64,000 nt of DNA from Reticulitermes lucifugus (taxonomy: Eukaryota; Arthropoda; Insecta; Blattodea; Rhinotermitidae): assembly GCA_026260175.1 (NCBI GenBank), contig JAKCWW010000132.1, positions 92,049 to 156,048 of the forward strand, written 5' to 3'. The position numbers were made by a program, and so were the translations under genes. Under the pieces are notes generated by a model. The model saw nothing but the letters and a program-made list of their open reading frames with translations, had not been told where the DNA came from and ran no database searches. Positions 1 to 14,386 of the stretch are shown here, piece after piece (the stretch's first letter is position 1; each line of letters opens with the position of its first letter).

Positions 1-1689
1 ATGCTGTAGTCTGATAGATAAACAGCAACATTCAAGATGAATGTACCTACCAAAATATATGACACCATATCCCAAACGACCACAATCTTATTATGCACTG
101 AGAATTTGATAGAATGTTTTCGTTTTTCTTTCATCTAAACAATGCGCGAGATCAAATTATTCTTTGCCTCGTCATTAAGATGCTAAAAAATGTCAAGCCA
201 TTTAATAATGATTCACACAATATAGCAAGTCTGTGTCATATAAAGAGTGTAAGGCAGCTCACGGTTATTTGTCTGGATTAATGATTTTCTTTCTAATTTT
301 AATGAACTGATGAAATAAATAAATGAAACCATAATAAAAGTGAACATACAATTACAAATCTATACAAAGACCAACTAGTGAAATGTGTTTGTACATGTTG
401 CCCTTGTAACATCAACAACCCACATACAAGTAGACACTGAACAAAAAGATATGTGACAGGACACAGAGCATACTGTGGTACAATATATAGTATGAGGTTG
501 TTGACATACTGGCACTACTGCCAAGTTTGGCACAGACTGAAATATCCACTAGCCCAGGTGATTACCGGTTTTGTTCATCTGGAGCCACTCAATATTTCCA
601 TACTTCATAAAACCATAAATCTTTATCATAAGATACATTTCAGCTGTTACTTTATATGTACACCCAAATACCGATGCGTACAGTCAACCACAGAAACGCA
701 GCTACAAGAAAACACAACATTGCATTTTCTTGGCTGAGTATTTTATATCATTAAATATGAATCAAATTTAAGAAGACATGCACCAAAAATAAGTGCAGTT
801 TGTCAGTCTCAAAAACAAATACCTAAGAAATGAAGGACTGTCTCACAAGTACGCAACAAAATATAACTCATTGAGGCTCTCTGGCCAGAATTGGAGCCAC
901 CAGGATGGCCAGCACCCTTGTTGTTTGTGAAGAGAAACTGATGTAAATTTGGCACTGGGCAGGCAAAAGGTTTGCCATCCCTGGCCTGTAAGATGTTCAA
1001 TTCTGTAAGCTAGTTCCATTTAAACCATCACAGTAAAACGCTGTGTACTATTAAATTAAAACTAGAAACTATGAAAATTTAATTGTTCCCTAATCGTTTA
1101 GTTAGTACAGAACTGTGGCCATACAACACAAAATATTAAACTGTTCCTGAAAAAGAGACGACTTCTAAATGCATACACCTGACATTTAGTTGGAGGATAC
1201 AAATTATGGCAAAATAAATAAATTATCCATATTAACAACACCACATATTCCTTCACTTTTGGGACATGACACAATATCGAGTACAATGAACTGTCTCATA
1301 ATGGGGTCATTGTATTTTTAAAAATTAAGAGAACTCCAGCATGCGTCTCTTCACATCCCTATGGCACCATAAAATATCCTGCCCCAAATCTTTAAACAAA
1401 GTATGTCAAAATAAATACTAAATTAACCCAAACAAAATCGCCTAACAATAAACTACACAATTTTCCCACATTTACAATATGTACATAACTTTATGTCCTT
1501 AAAATATTCCTCTATGAGGTTATCATATTTCAAAACTCTCTCTCCACACCACCCTCCCAAACCAGATGAAGCACCCACATCACTAACTAGTATACAGAAG
1601 GTTGATGATTGAAATGCATACCCAGGAAAGAGACTAACTACAGTTTGTTGCAGTCACACTCAGTTACTGAACCTCAAGGCAGATATACG

Positions 1690-1950
1690 GGTTTTAACCC
1701 TTCCCATACTGCAAATAAAGGTAAAGGTAAAGCAAGCCCATTACAGGCCTAGACAGACCCTGAGGGATCCAGGAGGTTGAGGCTCCCAGATTTGTAGACA
1801 ATCGGCACATGAAGGTGGTANNNNNNNNNNNNNNNNNNNNNNNNNNNNNNNNNNNNNNNNNNNNNNNNNNTGACACCATCGGGAATCGAACCCGCGATGT
1901 TCCGGTTTGTAGCGTAGTGCCTCAACCAACTGCAACCCCCCCCCCCCCCA
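1690..1950 (-). mobile_element. tRNA-derived SINE, interrupted by a 50-base gap
   Basis: On the minus strand the head has a tRNA-like A box (TTGGTTGAGGCA, near 1918-1929) and a B box (GGGTTCGATTCCC, 1881-1893). The far end has a short repeated CTTTAC tail near 1715-1735. The gap is at 1821-1870. A run of about 14 C lies just outside the head (1936-1949). Confidence 0.7.
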
Positions 1951-4194
1951 TACTGCAAATATTTACCGAAAATTCCTAAGTTTTGTTCACTTCTTTTTGG
2001 CAAAAATTTCAGATTTCTTTGTATTTTCTTTTTCATTCATATCAGTCCAGTAAAAATAGAACAGCCACATCTGTCATACAGAATCACTCACAGGGACTAA
2101 AATAAGAACAATGTAAATGAATGACAGACTGCGGAAAATACTGCATACGATAAGAGACAGGCAAAAATGATGATTGCAGAATATATTAGAAATGACATGG
2201 AATAAAATATCAAGCATGGAGTACATCGTATATGGTGAGTTAAAGGTCCAGAAATATACAAGCCTGTGTCTTCTACAGGTTAGTGAGTCCGAGGGAGCTT
2301 GAGAGTGAAGCCCGCGACATGTCACAGCAAGATATAATGAGAAACATCCGGATCATCCAGCTATACGGAGCCATAACACATCTTTTCATTATGCAACATT
2401 TCTATTCCTCCCATGTTTCTAAAATTTTGACTCACACTGCATATGACATGAGAAGAGTATGTGAGTTAAGGTTTTCATAGCATAGAACATTACGAGTACA
2501 CTCTTCTGGGACGTGACGCCGGGCAATCTGGTACAAATTTATCAGCGTTTCAAAGGTAACAATGAAGATACCATTCCTCCAAAATGTTGATAAATCTCTA
2601 TGTTACCAAACACCACTTCTCAGAAGACAGTGTTTTTCAGGATTAAAACATGTTCTGACCAGCGGTAAATCCTGGTGTAGTAGCCAGGTAATGCTAAAAT
2701 GCACCACCACAGCCTTGGAGGACTCCATCTTCCCTTTCAGAGTGACACACGCATCAAACCATAGTCAAGCTGCAACCTACTCAGTACCATAGACTGGTAT
2801 CTATGAAGCTAAGAAACACCACGGAACTTAAATTACATACATGAGCAAACAGCTCATTGCAAGCAAACTATTACAGCCTTCTTGGAAATGAAGTAAGAAA
2901 ATCATTTTTTTTCAGCTTTCCATGGTTGCCAGTGCATTACTAGCCACATCACAGCACACACCACAGGATCTGACTTATACCTATTGACTAACTCCATGCA
3001 GCAGAATCCTCCTTGAGGAGCTAACAGTTCCTCAACTAGCCAAGAAATTACCCACGCTTTATTGAACCCAAGGATTCATTACCATGTTCACATAAGCCTG
3101 CCACTTGTCCCTGTCCTGAGTCAGATCAATCCAGTCCACACCATCCCATCATATTTGTAACATCTACTTTAATAGTACAGTCCCATCTAAACCTATGTCT
3201 TCCAAGTGGTCTCTTTCCTTCAAGTTTCTCTACAAAAACCCTGCCTGCATTTCTCTTCTCCCCCATACATGTGACATGCCCCACCCACCTCAGTCTCCTT
3301 GATCACCTGAATTATATTTGGTGCAGATTACAAATCATGAAGCTCCTCATTATGTAATTTCCTCCAGTCTCCTGTTACTTCCTCCCTCTTACGCCCAAAT
3401 ACCTTCCTCAGCACCCTATTCTCAAACACCCTCAGCCCACTCTAGCTCCCAACTCATAGCATATTACACTCCCTCCATCAATATAAAATCATTAAATAAC
3501 CAAAATGACAGCCACCTTCCTGCCAAATAAGACAGCACAGTCATATAAACACACATGTAAAACAGCCTTTAAAGTAAGATTAAATTTGATAGCCAGCAGT
3601 TATCATATATAAATATCTCTCTCACACAACTTAATCATAACTAATACATAATAAATTTTACAAGTAACACTACAATAAACGAATACATGACTTCCAATCA
3701 CTGGTTATACTTTGTAAGAAATCATGGCTGATATATTCTGTCCAGCCCAAGACAACAAAAACTACACATTCCTAACCTTCTTCATTGAGAAGCAATTAAT
3801 GTAAGGCAAACAGCATGCTTTTATGCATATTTTTGTAAAACACTGTAACAGAAGCAGTATTTGACAATATACTTACATGTAGCTTTAACCTTTAAAGACC
3901 TAAACACCCCTACAAATTCATTTTATATATTTAGGCCAAAAAAAGAAAAATTTGCTGCACTTTTACAACATGCTGCATAAGCTCTGTTTTATTTTCCACA
4001 AAATGCCATTTACTTTATAATTTTATCTTTTACTGTTCAAAGAATACTCAAGTTTTTCATAAACCATGTGCTAGAATTTAAATACCAACCCAGTCATTTA
4101 AAGGTTAATACGGTGGAATTATTTTTTTCTAAAAGTATGTGTATGCATCATCAAATATGCTGACAGATTTAAGGTTCTCATGGCAGTAAGTACC

Positions 4195-4400
4195 AAGAGT
4201 GCAGTCTTCTCAAATGTGACACCATAAAGTTCGATAGCTAGGCACTATTTCACGACAACCTGCTGCTTCCAACTTCAGGTCAAAACACTGGTACCTATTT
4301 ACCACCATTCTACTCAAAGTACTAACCAGCAAGTTTCTCTGAAATGTTTCTGCACACCTACCACAGTGTCCTATCCCAGAAAACCAGAATCTCGATCAAG
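4195..4400. repeat. Foldback MITE copy
   Basis: Imperfect palindrome of the abundant family: CTTCTCAAATGTGACACC on one side and CACAGTGTCCTATCCCAGAA on the other, with the TGCTGCTTCCAACTTCAGG centre. Confidence 0.6.
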
Positions 4401-4439
4401 TACCTCCACTCATTGTACCAGTCCTTGGGATGTATATGA

Positions 4440-4620
4440 CTTTTCTATTTTTCCATGTCATGCCTCAGGCAGTTACTCACCTGCCTCTCACTAAAGCCCA
4501 GGTTCAATCACAGGCCAGTCTGTATGGAATTTTTGATGGGCAAAGTGGCACATTTTTCTCTGAGTACTTCAGTTTTCCCTTGTCAGCATTGCTCCACAAA
4601 TGCTCCATACTCTTTTCATT
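4440..4620 (+). mobile_element. tRNA-derived SINE, family with a second copy at 31.8 kb
   Basis: It has a B-box-like GGTTCAATCA at 4501 and an A-box-like CTCAGGCAGTTACTCAC upstream. The following sequence (GGCAAAGTGGCAC..., CCACAAATGCTCCATACT) matches the copy at 31780-31975 over its whole length. Confidence 0.65.
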
Positions 4621-5156
4621 TCTCACCAACACCATATAATCTTAGCAACTGACAGCATCATTAAACAACACACTGAAAAATAATATTTTCAACTTAAAGT
4701 TGATTTCAGTGGCTGCCTCTAATTTTATAAAAAGGTACAGTTTAGAATATTCATCTCTTGTTACAGTTTTTTACCTTTATATGTAATTAAATATCTGGTG
4801 CCAGCATCAGAATGTTCTCTAATCTATTCCTGTATAATAAATTGTTTTTTAACTTACCAGATTTTTAAATGAATATTTAAGTAACAATCAAATGTAAAAC
4901 CATATTAGAAATCACAAACGTAACTTACGTCTCTACTGACTGAGAGAATGTGCCAATCCTAATTTTATGAAGATTAATCAACTGCTACTTACATTGGAAA
5001 TTGTATTTTATTATATTTAATAATTTGTACTGCTTCTGTGCAAAATGCCAGACATCTGAAAGTTTACTAAGCTATTAATTTTGACAGTACATTACAGTCA
5101 TAAGTACATTACAATTCTTTGTGGGGAATATCATCCCGTTGTGTTTATCAAATTAA

Positions 5157-5920
5157 TATCAGTTTTCGTTTTCTGAATGACACAACACCATGACTACTGA
5201 ATATTGATTTATTTACTATGTCATGTTTCAACCGCCTATTATGGCCGCCATCAGGTAGTTTCACCATTACGTAAAAAGAAGTAACAGAAGTGGATAGAAC
5301 GCGTAACGCACAACATCCACCCTGGCACACACGTAAATGTCTACACCATATATATACATAAGACCAATATTCCACACATATTGCTGCTCCAGAAAGACAG
5401 ACTCACAAAACTGGTTTCTCATATATCAACAAGATTCAAGAGTTCACTACCCTTTTACCGACAACACAGGGTGTTGAGAAAGGCAAAGACAAGTCATACA
5501 TAAACATTTCAACAAAACTCAATAAGAAGAAAATTACTCTACATATAATAAGGATCTATATAACAACTTCCTACGCTACAACACAAGGTCATGCCCAAGA
5601 ATGTTGGCTGCATGGATTGTGTCCACTACACATTCATACATTTTAAAAGCAAATTTCCTTCATCAAAAAATATAGCAGCATATTCTGATTTTAACCAATT
5701 TTAATTATTAATGTATCTGCATTATTCTACTATTTGTAATAGTAACTAACTTATAAACATTTTATACTCATCGGAGATGCCTCTACCTCAATATGCCTCA
5801 TTTTACGTAATTGTGGAACTACCTGATGATGGGCCCAATAGTCAGTTGAAACATGTCACAGTAAATAAATGAATATACAGTATTTATGGTGGTGTGTCAC
5901 TCAGAAAGTAGGAACTGATA
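5157..5920. mobile_element. DNA element with ~120-bp terminal inverted repeats
   Basis: The left arm starts TATCAGTTTTCGTTTTCTGA and the right arm is its imperfect reverse complement ending AAAGTAGGAACTGATA. Both arms contain CATGTTTCAAC and a CATCAGGTAGTT block. About 520 bp lie between them with no transposase frame. Confidence 0.8.
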
Positions 5921-6044
5921 CATTACATTTGTATTTATGGTGGATCGCATGGGAAGTGTCCAAGTCAGCTTGAAGGACGTTGAACAAAATGAAATGTAAC
6001 TAAACCTTATAAATGTCTTGTCTTTAATCAAGGAGTCTACTCTA

Positions 6045-6379
6045 CTAAGCAAGTACCATCTTTTCCTTATGCATTCTCTCAATGTGTCGAGCAACATGCA
6101 TTTTCTGTTTGGCACGATATGGACAATATGGACACTGGAACTGTGGCTCCATGCCACACTCCCATTTCTCATGATTCCTGAGTGAGCTCTTTAGCTTGTA
6201 GCCACGACCACATCGTGGACACATGAAGCTCTTAGGACTTTCATTTCCACGTGAAGACACTAGTAATGAGGCAGAATGGGGCATAGCACCCAGAAGCAAA
6301 GCAGGTACAGATGGATGTGCAGCTGCCCATGTGTCCCAGTCACTGACACTTCTCGAATGTGGCGAATTCCTGCTGCTAC
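6045..6379 (-). CDS. lola: lola alternative terminal exon 1 (C2HC + C2H2 finger pair)
   Basis: Leftmost exon of the array and so the most distal from the common exons. The acceptor reads ...catgtttcag, and the exon opens with GT, completing a codon split by the splice, then 110 codons and TAG. The N-terminal 50 residues are a Ser/Ala-rich linker with Trp at 14 and 17. Finger 1 uses C53, C56, H69 and C74; finger 2 uses C82, C85, H98 and H103, followed by a short KEKMVLA tail. Finger 2 begins CPYCPYRAKQK, unlike its neighbours, so this exon belongs to no obvious local sub-family. It encodes the DNA-binding end of one transcription factor isoform. An internal ATG is not a real start, because the frame is open from the acceptor. 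A mobile element ends 125 bp past the stop, so the 3' UTR probably runs into it. Confidence 0.9.
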
Positions 6380-7232
6380 CTGAAACATGAAGCAGAAAAA
6401 GCTAATGTTAATATCTGTCCTACAAGCAGAAAACAGCATGTGGATGTTGGTGGAGATGCTTACAAAAACTTAGGGTTATTCAGTAACTTCATGATTTGTG
6501 ATAGTGTTTAGGTCTGCACTTTGAATATCACAAAACACACCTTCAATGGCTACCATAGCATTTAGGCACATCAAACACTTCACCCTTCCTGATTAATTAG
6601 ATAATTCAAGAAATATAGCCTACATGATGTTATATATATGTACATTAATTTATAATAAGAATCTGTAAGTTGTATGTTTTTTAGAAGAAACAATTCCCAA
6701 TACACAATTCTGTAATCTGAGATATTTATGTTTATTTACCTAATACTGTTAGGCCAGAGAATTCATATAAAATATGGGTTTAAACAGACTAACAGGACTT
6801 TTAAAAAGTGGGAAGTAAAGTTCCCATTTTCTAGGAGAGGATAAAAAAGCTTTCCAAGTGTAATGGACACTCCATACAGAACATGCCTGGAGAATATTAA
6901 TGTGAGAGGCACATGTCCTAATCACCAGAAAAGGGTGAACAACACCTCAAGTGGAAAGTGACATGGTTAAATGCAACATTACTGGACTACTACAAATGAT
7001 AAACTAGGAAGGGTGTAAAAGAACATGGAAATGACCTATCTGAAGTACAGTGCTAGTATTTGCTTGAAGAGTCTGAGGAAACCACAAAAATCCTGTTAAC
7101 TTATACAATTTCTGTGCCAAGATTTGAACCATAAATCTCCTAAATACAAAGCAGAAGTGATGACGATTACACTGCAACAATAGTAATATATTTCAAATAT
7201 CACTAAATGTTTTGATCAGGACAATCGTTACG

Positions 7233-7370
7233 TGGATATCATTTTGTTACCAACTCTGTACACGTTTCAGCATAAGATGCTATCCTCAGGCAAATATCTT
7301 GTAATAAGATATTTGTCTGAGGATGGCATATGATGAAAGCAGAGCAAGTTTGTGACATAAAATGGCATCC
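7233..7370. repeat. Hairpin MITE
   Basis: Arms of about 65 bp meet at CAAATATCTTGTAATAAGAT. The left arm has ACACGTTTCAGC and CCTCAGG; the right arm has CTGAGGATGGC and GATGAAAGC. Confidence 0.7.
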
Positions 7371-10300
7371 ATGTAACAGCTGTACTGACTGAAACACATA
7401 GTACTATTTGAATACAACATGACACTAAAATATACAACACACAGCGTACTTCAAATTCACTTGTGTTTATGTCAGGAGAAAAGTTAAATAGCTTTACATG
7501 TAAGATGAATGTGACAAATGCCTTTACTGCATAAAACCAGCCCACAAAACCCTACAATAAGATAAACACATGATCTTATGTTTTATATTAAAGCCAAGAC
7601 TTACTTAAAATTTCTTACAGATGACAGTATTTTTTGCTCAACTTGTACAAAAGTTGGCTCAAGTTCCAACATATAATCAGTTACTTTCTGGTCATTACCA
7701 GCTTACATTTTAGGATGTCAGTTCATGAAGCATCTTCACCAACATGTAAGAACAAACACACAAAAACCATTACATAATGTTATCACGGTTAGTCTGAGAA
7801 GGTCAACAAAGGAGAAGCAAAGAGTTCAGGATAAAACCAATAAAATATTTTCAGCATTACCTTAATAGCATTCTTAGATCAGCCTGAAAGTAGAGCATAG
7901 ATATACAGCACTAAAAATAGCACACATAAAGTCATAAACGTTTAACAGGATTATTATGTTCCTATGCTATCTTTGTTTTGAAGAATGTCAGTGGCCATAT
8001 ACAAAGAAGTGAAGCACATACTCTTCAAGACTACAGCTTGAAATTATTAGATGCAGAGAAAGTTAAAGCAGAACAAACTGGCATCAATTACAGCTCTATC
8101 ATAAACCGGTTACAATAAACTTTTTTACATCACAGTAATATGAACAACAAGTTTCCACCATCCTTCACAGAACATCACATTCCAGTCAAAAGTAAAACTT
8201 CATATGACAGTCTTTAAGAAAAATATGATTTGTTACACTTCAAAACAGATTCTGAAGATGGTCCTTTCATGAACTCAGTTTGACATCTGTGAAAAATCAC
8301 ATTTCAGTCTAACACCAAACTGAGTCTAACAATAAAACAAATTCATACATCTTGTGTAAAAACAAATGGACCTCAACAAGGTTCCTGTATCAGACTAGAA
8401 CATAATGTTCCCACTTGGTGTCAAACTGAAGCAAACAGTTTTGATATTCAAGATCAGACCTGATAGGATGTCACGTTGAAATATTCAGACCCTTACAGGT
8501 TCATAGTATAGAGGAAATACCATAGAAGAGGAAGAGTCTTGACAACCATGCACCATATCCAAGCTTCCTGTACATCATACAGCCACCATTAATGTACATA
8601 AAACAGTTGTCAATTCCAATTTCTACAAACTGTTATAGCATCTGTTGGCATGTTTCATAACTCAGATGTATTACATCTCGTTCTAATATATATGGTGATC
8701 ATCTTAGGGCTCCCAAGAATTGACTGAGCTGCTCAAGTGTAAGTCAGACAGTCGTTCCGCTAACTCACACCGAGGAGATTCAGGCTGCCAGAGCAACTGA
8801 CAAGCCTACAGCCTAAAACATTAGAAATAAGCTTAGCTAGACTACAGTAGCTGCTGGACATACTGGTCTCTGTTGCCATGCATGCATTCCTGACACCTCA
8901 GGTGTTCAAATACTTGTTCAGAAATAGCTTGCAAGGTGCATGAGGGATTTCTGAGGAGAATGTTCAAGCTTAACACCAGCTTCATCCAGCTTCTTGTCAG
9001 CAATTACTTGGTGTTTTCATTCTTCCTTACCCTTCAATAATGGTGAAATCGGTGGTAGGCGTGAACATTCTCATGACAACCATGGGCATTTCCAGCACAT
9101 GCTGTCATCTGATAAGTTTAATTCATAATGTGCTTAGCAGGTTTGTTCATTCCACTAACAAATCAATTCTCCATCACCCAATTTATAGGAAGGAGCGTCC
9201 AGTACTTCTCCTTCAGTGGTTCATGGTTTGCAGGATGCCCAAAGATAACTGCAATGTAGCCTGTAATATGAGCATGAAATAAAATGCTTGTTTTATGAAC
9301 AAATGTACATTGCATAAGCTATGTACAGGAAACAGTGCAAAATGAGCATCTTCTGCACATCCCATGTCAAAGCTTCCCATATGATCTGCGAAGACAAAAC
9401 ACGACACTTTCCTATTATTCAAAGTAGAAACAGAGCTGAACCAGTATATTCGCATGTTCTGAAAACCCAACGCATGACACTTGCATAATCATGACATTTA
9501 AGATATAGTGTTCAGTATGCATACCTATTTAAAACATAATTTTTTAACCATATACTAACAATAGTAACTATACATACCACCTCCTTTAACATTCAAAAAC
9601 TGTGCGTTTTGCCCACACAGTGTATTTAAGTGTTTCATATGATTATCACTGCAGACAGTGATCATTTCTCTACACAGCATTGAAGAGATGGTCTTTGTAA
9701 TGGACATGGTCAGCATTTTCTGTGAGGTAGGAGAATTCTTGAATATTTAGATAAATTTCATACTGAAAAGGGTTAAATAGCTAATTTATTTTCTTCACAG
9801 AAACTAAACACTGGCAAAGTATATAATACTCATGTAAAGCAGATTGAGCTTATGAAATACATAGTCACAAACGGGTGACAAGGGACGATCCTCCAGCTTG
9901 AAAGATGGACACAGCAAACAGCTTCTCCCCAATTTAAAAAAAAAAAAAAAAAAAACCCCTGTGATGTGAAATGTTCCATATAGCTTTGGACTTTGACAGT
10001 TTCTTTGGCAATGGAAAGTAAAGCTCCATGAAACAAGCCAGTAAGTCAGTCAGTAGGTGGCAGACATTAAAACATAACTTCACTACTAAAAATCAAGCAA
10101 TAAATTACGTAGGAGACAGCAAAATCATAAATTCCCAAACTTCATGAAAAAATGTTAATGGCATTAAAACATCGTAACAATAATAATATCGGTAATGATT
10201 GTCGTGCTTATGGTGAAGTTGGTGATTATCATACAAGAAGGCTCATTATAAGAACAAAATGCACAAAGCACAAAAGAGTACTTCACTTCCGCAGTTACTG

Positions 10301-11639
10301 GAACAACATGAACATAACGAACAGTCTCAGTGGATCTGATGACATGAGAAGGAGAACAGTTGAGGATTACTGTCTTCAGGGATCTGATGCTGTGTAGTTT
10401 GGTAGACAAGCACTTATCTACATGGCATCATATCCCAGGAGACAAAAATCTCCATAACCACCATCATAAGAACCTCAAATCTCACTGAGATACTATAAAC
10501 AATGACAACAATAAATATAATGTTTTATGGTCAGTCATTCAACAAGTCATATGCAAATTCCTAAGAAGTTATTGCAATAAATAACATGGTACAATCTTGT
10601 ATTCTGCAGTAGGAAGGTAGAGTAAGGATTTGAAGGACATCCAGACAAACATTTGTAAAGCGTAAAATATTTGGGCCTTCAAAAATAGACTAAGGATGTC
10701 AGAACTCATATTTTCATTATATTTTGTCATTACATACTTCACATTCCAAATATCATACACAGCTCCCACGTGGAAGTACATACTGTAACTGAAAAACCGA
10801 AATACATGCTAAGCGTAACCAATGTTGAGAAACAGATGTTACAGAGGTACTGTTAACAACTAAACACAACAGTATGAATTACATCACAAAGAACTGTTTT
10901 CAAAACTGTGCATTTTTTTTATGACAATTCAATTTTATCATATACATTTTATATAATTTCTCTACCAAGTTAATTTCAATTACATCTGTTACAAGTTCAT
11001 GTGTAAGGCCACCACCAATGTCACTAAATGTGCCAACAAAATAAATTCTCCTTGAAATAGTGACGGGAGTATGCATAACACAGCTTAAAATGATGTACAT
11101 ATTACTTAATCTGGTTACTGCAAACTCACAGTAATAAAGACAGTGTTTTATCAAACATTAATGTAAAGAACACCAAAATGGTCATATGCATAATTTTGTA
11201 CAGAAGAACTGCTGGATAAAGGGCCACAAAGATTACCATACCTCATGTCATTTTCTCCTCACTGGCCATTTTAATTTGATCATCTTGCAGGAGCATCCCA
11301 GAGCCATGACAGAGTTCTTATAAATGGTTATGCCTGAAAGCACTAAAATTACATATTAACAACTTTCAGAATCAAGTCTGGACATGTTCTTAGAAATCTT
11401 AACTGTCCAAATGCTAATGATATTATAGAAGTAACTTTCACATCAAAGCATGCAATTGTGGTCCTTCCTCTAAACAAAAGCAGTGTTATGCGATGACAGA
11501 GGATGTCACACAAGCACTGAAAGCACCTGCTCTTGGCATGCTGTATTTTGTGGTTTTAAAGAGTTACATTTTGTAGGTTTTAATACTAGTTATATGGCTA
11601 CGTGAACATAACAATTTTGAATGCCATTACAAATATGGT

Positions 11640-11770
11640 CTCCTGGTAGTCTGGTAAAAATACCAACGTTTTGAAGAAAACTGCATACATCTTCAACAGC
11701 AGGTTCCTTCAAAACATTGGTATCTCTACCTGACTACACAGTGTCACATACCAGAAGACCCTTATCTCAA
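11640..11770. repeat. Foldback MITE copy
   Basis: GGTCTCCTGGTAGTCTGGTA is inverted as TACCTGACTACACAGTGTCA ... CCAGAAGACC, with ATCTTCAACAGCAGGTTCC between. Confidence 0.6.
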
Positions 11771-12100
11771 CATTCACCATTAGCAGTCCGAAATGTAATA
11801 TATTGAACTGCCACAGTCCAATAATACATTAGTTAAAACAAAATATTTTACACGGTTTCCATGGTTACCATTTTCCTAATGTACGGACATTATTTTATCT
11901 GACAATTGACATCACTCTTCATTCAGATCATTTCACAGGATGGCAGTGACTGCAGTGCTCACCATTATACAAATTTGCTGTTGGTCAGGTCCCACATGCT
12001 TTAGGTCAACACACTGAACCATATGTAAAGGTGGCAGAAATTTTGATATTATACATCTTCCGTGCAATATATACACACACAAGTAAGTTAAACTGCAAAA

Positions 12101-12210
12101 CAAATTTCACTTATCCATATATGGGAGACTACTACAACATGTTTCAGCTACAAGAAATAGACAAAACACATTGCAGTAGTCTCCTGTATGTGGATAAGTT
12201 AAATATTTTG
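12101..12210. repeat. Small hairpin repeat
   Basis: ACTTATCCATATATGGGAGA is inverted as TCTCCTGTATGTGGATAAGT, with a CATGTTTCAGC core between. Confidence 0.6.
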
Positions 12211-14386
12211 TGCAATCTGTTGGTAATAAAACTTATTTGTGAAGGAAATTGTTTACCTTTGGCTCACAGACACGTGTGACATATAACCAAAAACGCATTG
12301 TTCACGGCATATCAAAGTTTTGTAAGTTAAGCAAGCTGCGAGGAAGTGACAAGCAACTGAGGTCCCAACAACAATGGGCTCATATATCCCCCATACATTA
12401 CCTGCATAAACACTGCAAATTTCTGAAACTTATATGCAGTAACTGCAGAAAAGATACAGAATAACCCATGCTCAATGATGTATGTCTTGTTCCCATTTTG
12501 CAAGCTGTCTCAGCTGCTGTGTTTATATAATGACTGCAAGGTAGATATACGTAGTGAGGGAGACCTCTTAACCATGTATGTTCATACTGAGTTAAAAGAA
12601 AACTGGGCAGTTAACAGTTTATAATATTGTTTGCTACTGAATTAGAGAACCAGGGATAGACATATGCAGGGTTAGGAATCATGTTTCTTCAGAACCCTTC
12701 AAGTCAAGTAAACTGCATTACATGAACTGTCTGCTTTGGCTGAGTATGCAGTAACCAGAGTACATCTAACACTGTCATGTACCTACACACATTACAGCAG
12801 GTGATACGTTGTTTTAATGCTAGAACGTAAAATAAAAACAATAAATTCTTCAGAGTACAAAAGTGGTACAAAATTAAGTAGTATGCAGTACTCAAAACAT
12901 TATTTATGGAACATAAGTACTTTCATTGCTAAATATACACATCATCACAATACACATAAGAAATGTACACCTGCCAACACCCAACTAAGAATTCCCACAC
13001 ACCTTCTATGCTGACATCAGTTTAAAAAAAATTAACAGATGGCAGCAAGACAATTAAGCATTGCTTTTCTAATGGAATCCAAGATACAGGAAATACACAC
13101 ACTCACCCACCATACAGAACCAATTGTAAACACTGACTCTTATGTCATTACAAGCGAACAAAAATCATCACTCAATTTGTTTATATTTATATAGTTTATT
13201 TAATAATGTTCAATGGTTACTGCAGGGTTTGTTCCCTTGGGATATAACGCATGGGACATGAAGCTGCCTGCTCACCTCCAATCAGTGCTGAGGTTAAGAA
13301 TGACTGGAAAGGCTCATCATATACAGATCTCCGCTAACTTACGGGACAGCTGCATTTAAAGGAGCAGTAACATTAACTCAAAATCACACAACTCAGTTCT
13401 TTTCCCTAACCGGAACAACATTATAAAAGGAGACCAGTCACCCAGAACATCACCAAAATTCACTTTTGTGTATGAAAAGATCATGCAAAAGTGAAGCAAA
13501 ATTTGTGTAAACTGAAATCACATAAGTAAGGGAATATTAGTATACTACTATTTTCTAATTGTATGAAAATCTATATTTATGTCATACAGCACCTAGCTTA
13601 AGATATGGCCTAGAACTACAACTTAAAAATAATTAAGCCTCTTCATAAAAGTATGATACATGGAAGTACCGCAAGAGTTCTAAGTGACAGACTGTGTGCA
13701 TTTTTTCCTTCATTTCATTAAGAAATGTACTTAAATCTGGTACAGCAATTTTATGATACAACTGAGCTAAATAATTTCAAACTAACGCATCTTTATCTTG
13801 GGTGTAAATCATTCAATATTTATTAGAGCAAGAAGTGTTTGGAACAAAAGTTGTAGAGACAAGGAAAGTGCACATTTTACATCCAATCACTTTGAGCACA
13901 AGCCTTAATGGTTTTGAGATAATTAAACAGACATGAATACACCAGTATCATGCTATGCACACATTTCCTAATGTGTTATTTATCTGGTACCCCTGGTGGA
14001 AATGCAATCATTCCTACGGCCACAGTATATTCTTTCCATCCAGAATTAAGTTAGTTCAGTTGGACAGGTGTACATGTTTCTTTAGCAACTGCAACAGCAT
14101 TTTATCAGTCTGATCACCGAATGTAAGGATGCTATTTTCTCCCCCCCCCCCAAAAAAACCACCTACAACACAGTATGTGCATTTAAATAACAGAAGAGAA
14201 TTACCGTTTGTGTTGCTGCTATTGCTTTTTCCTGTCTATTAAAAAAGCAGCCACAACAGTGCAGCCTGCCTGATTACACTTACATGAAGCAAATACATAG
14301 GAGACATACCACTACAACCCAAAACCATATTGCTGCAGTAACACTGTATATCAAGCATCTACTAATGCATAAACTGACAAGTAAAA

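Larger units (their letters stand above)
1..5156. other. Non-coding stretch left of the array
   Basis: No finger exon or other supportable reading frame was seen on either strand. The short open frames are not supported by motifs. It contains a SINE (about 1690-1950), a second SINE (about 4440-4620) and a palindromic foldback repeat (4195-4400). It may be 3' flanking DNA of the gene or a spacer before further exons. Confidence 0.6.
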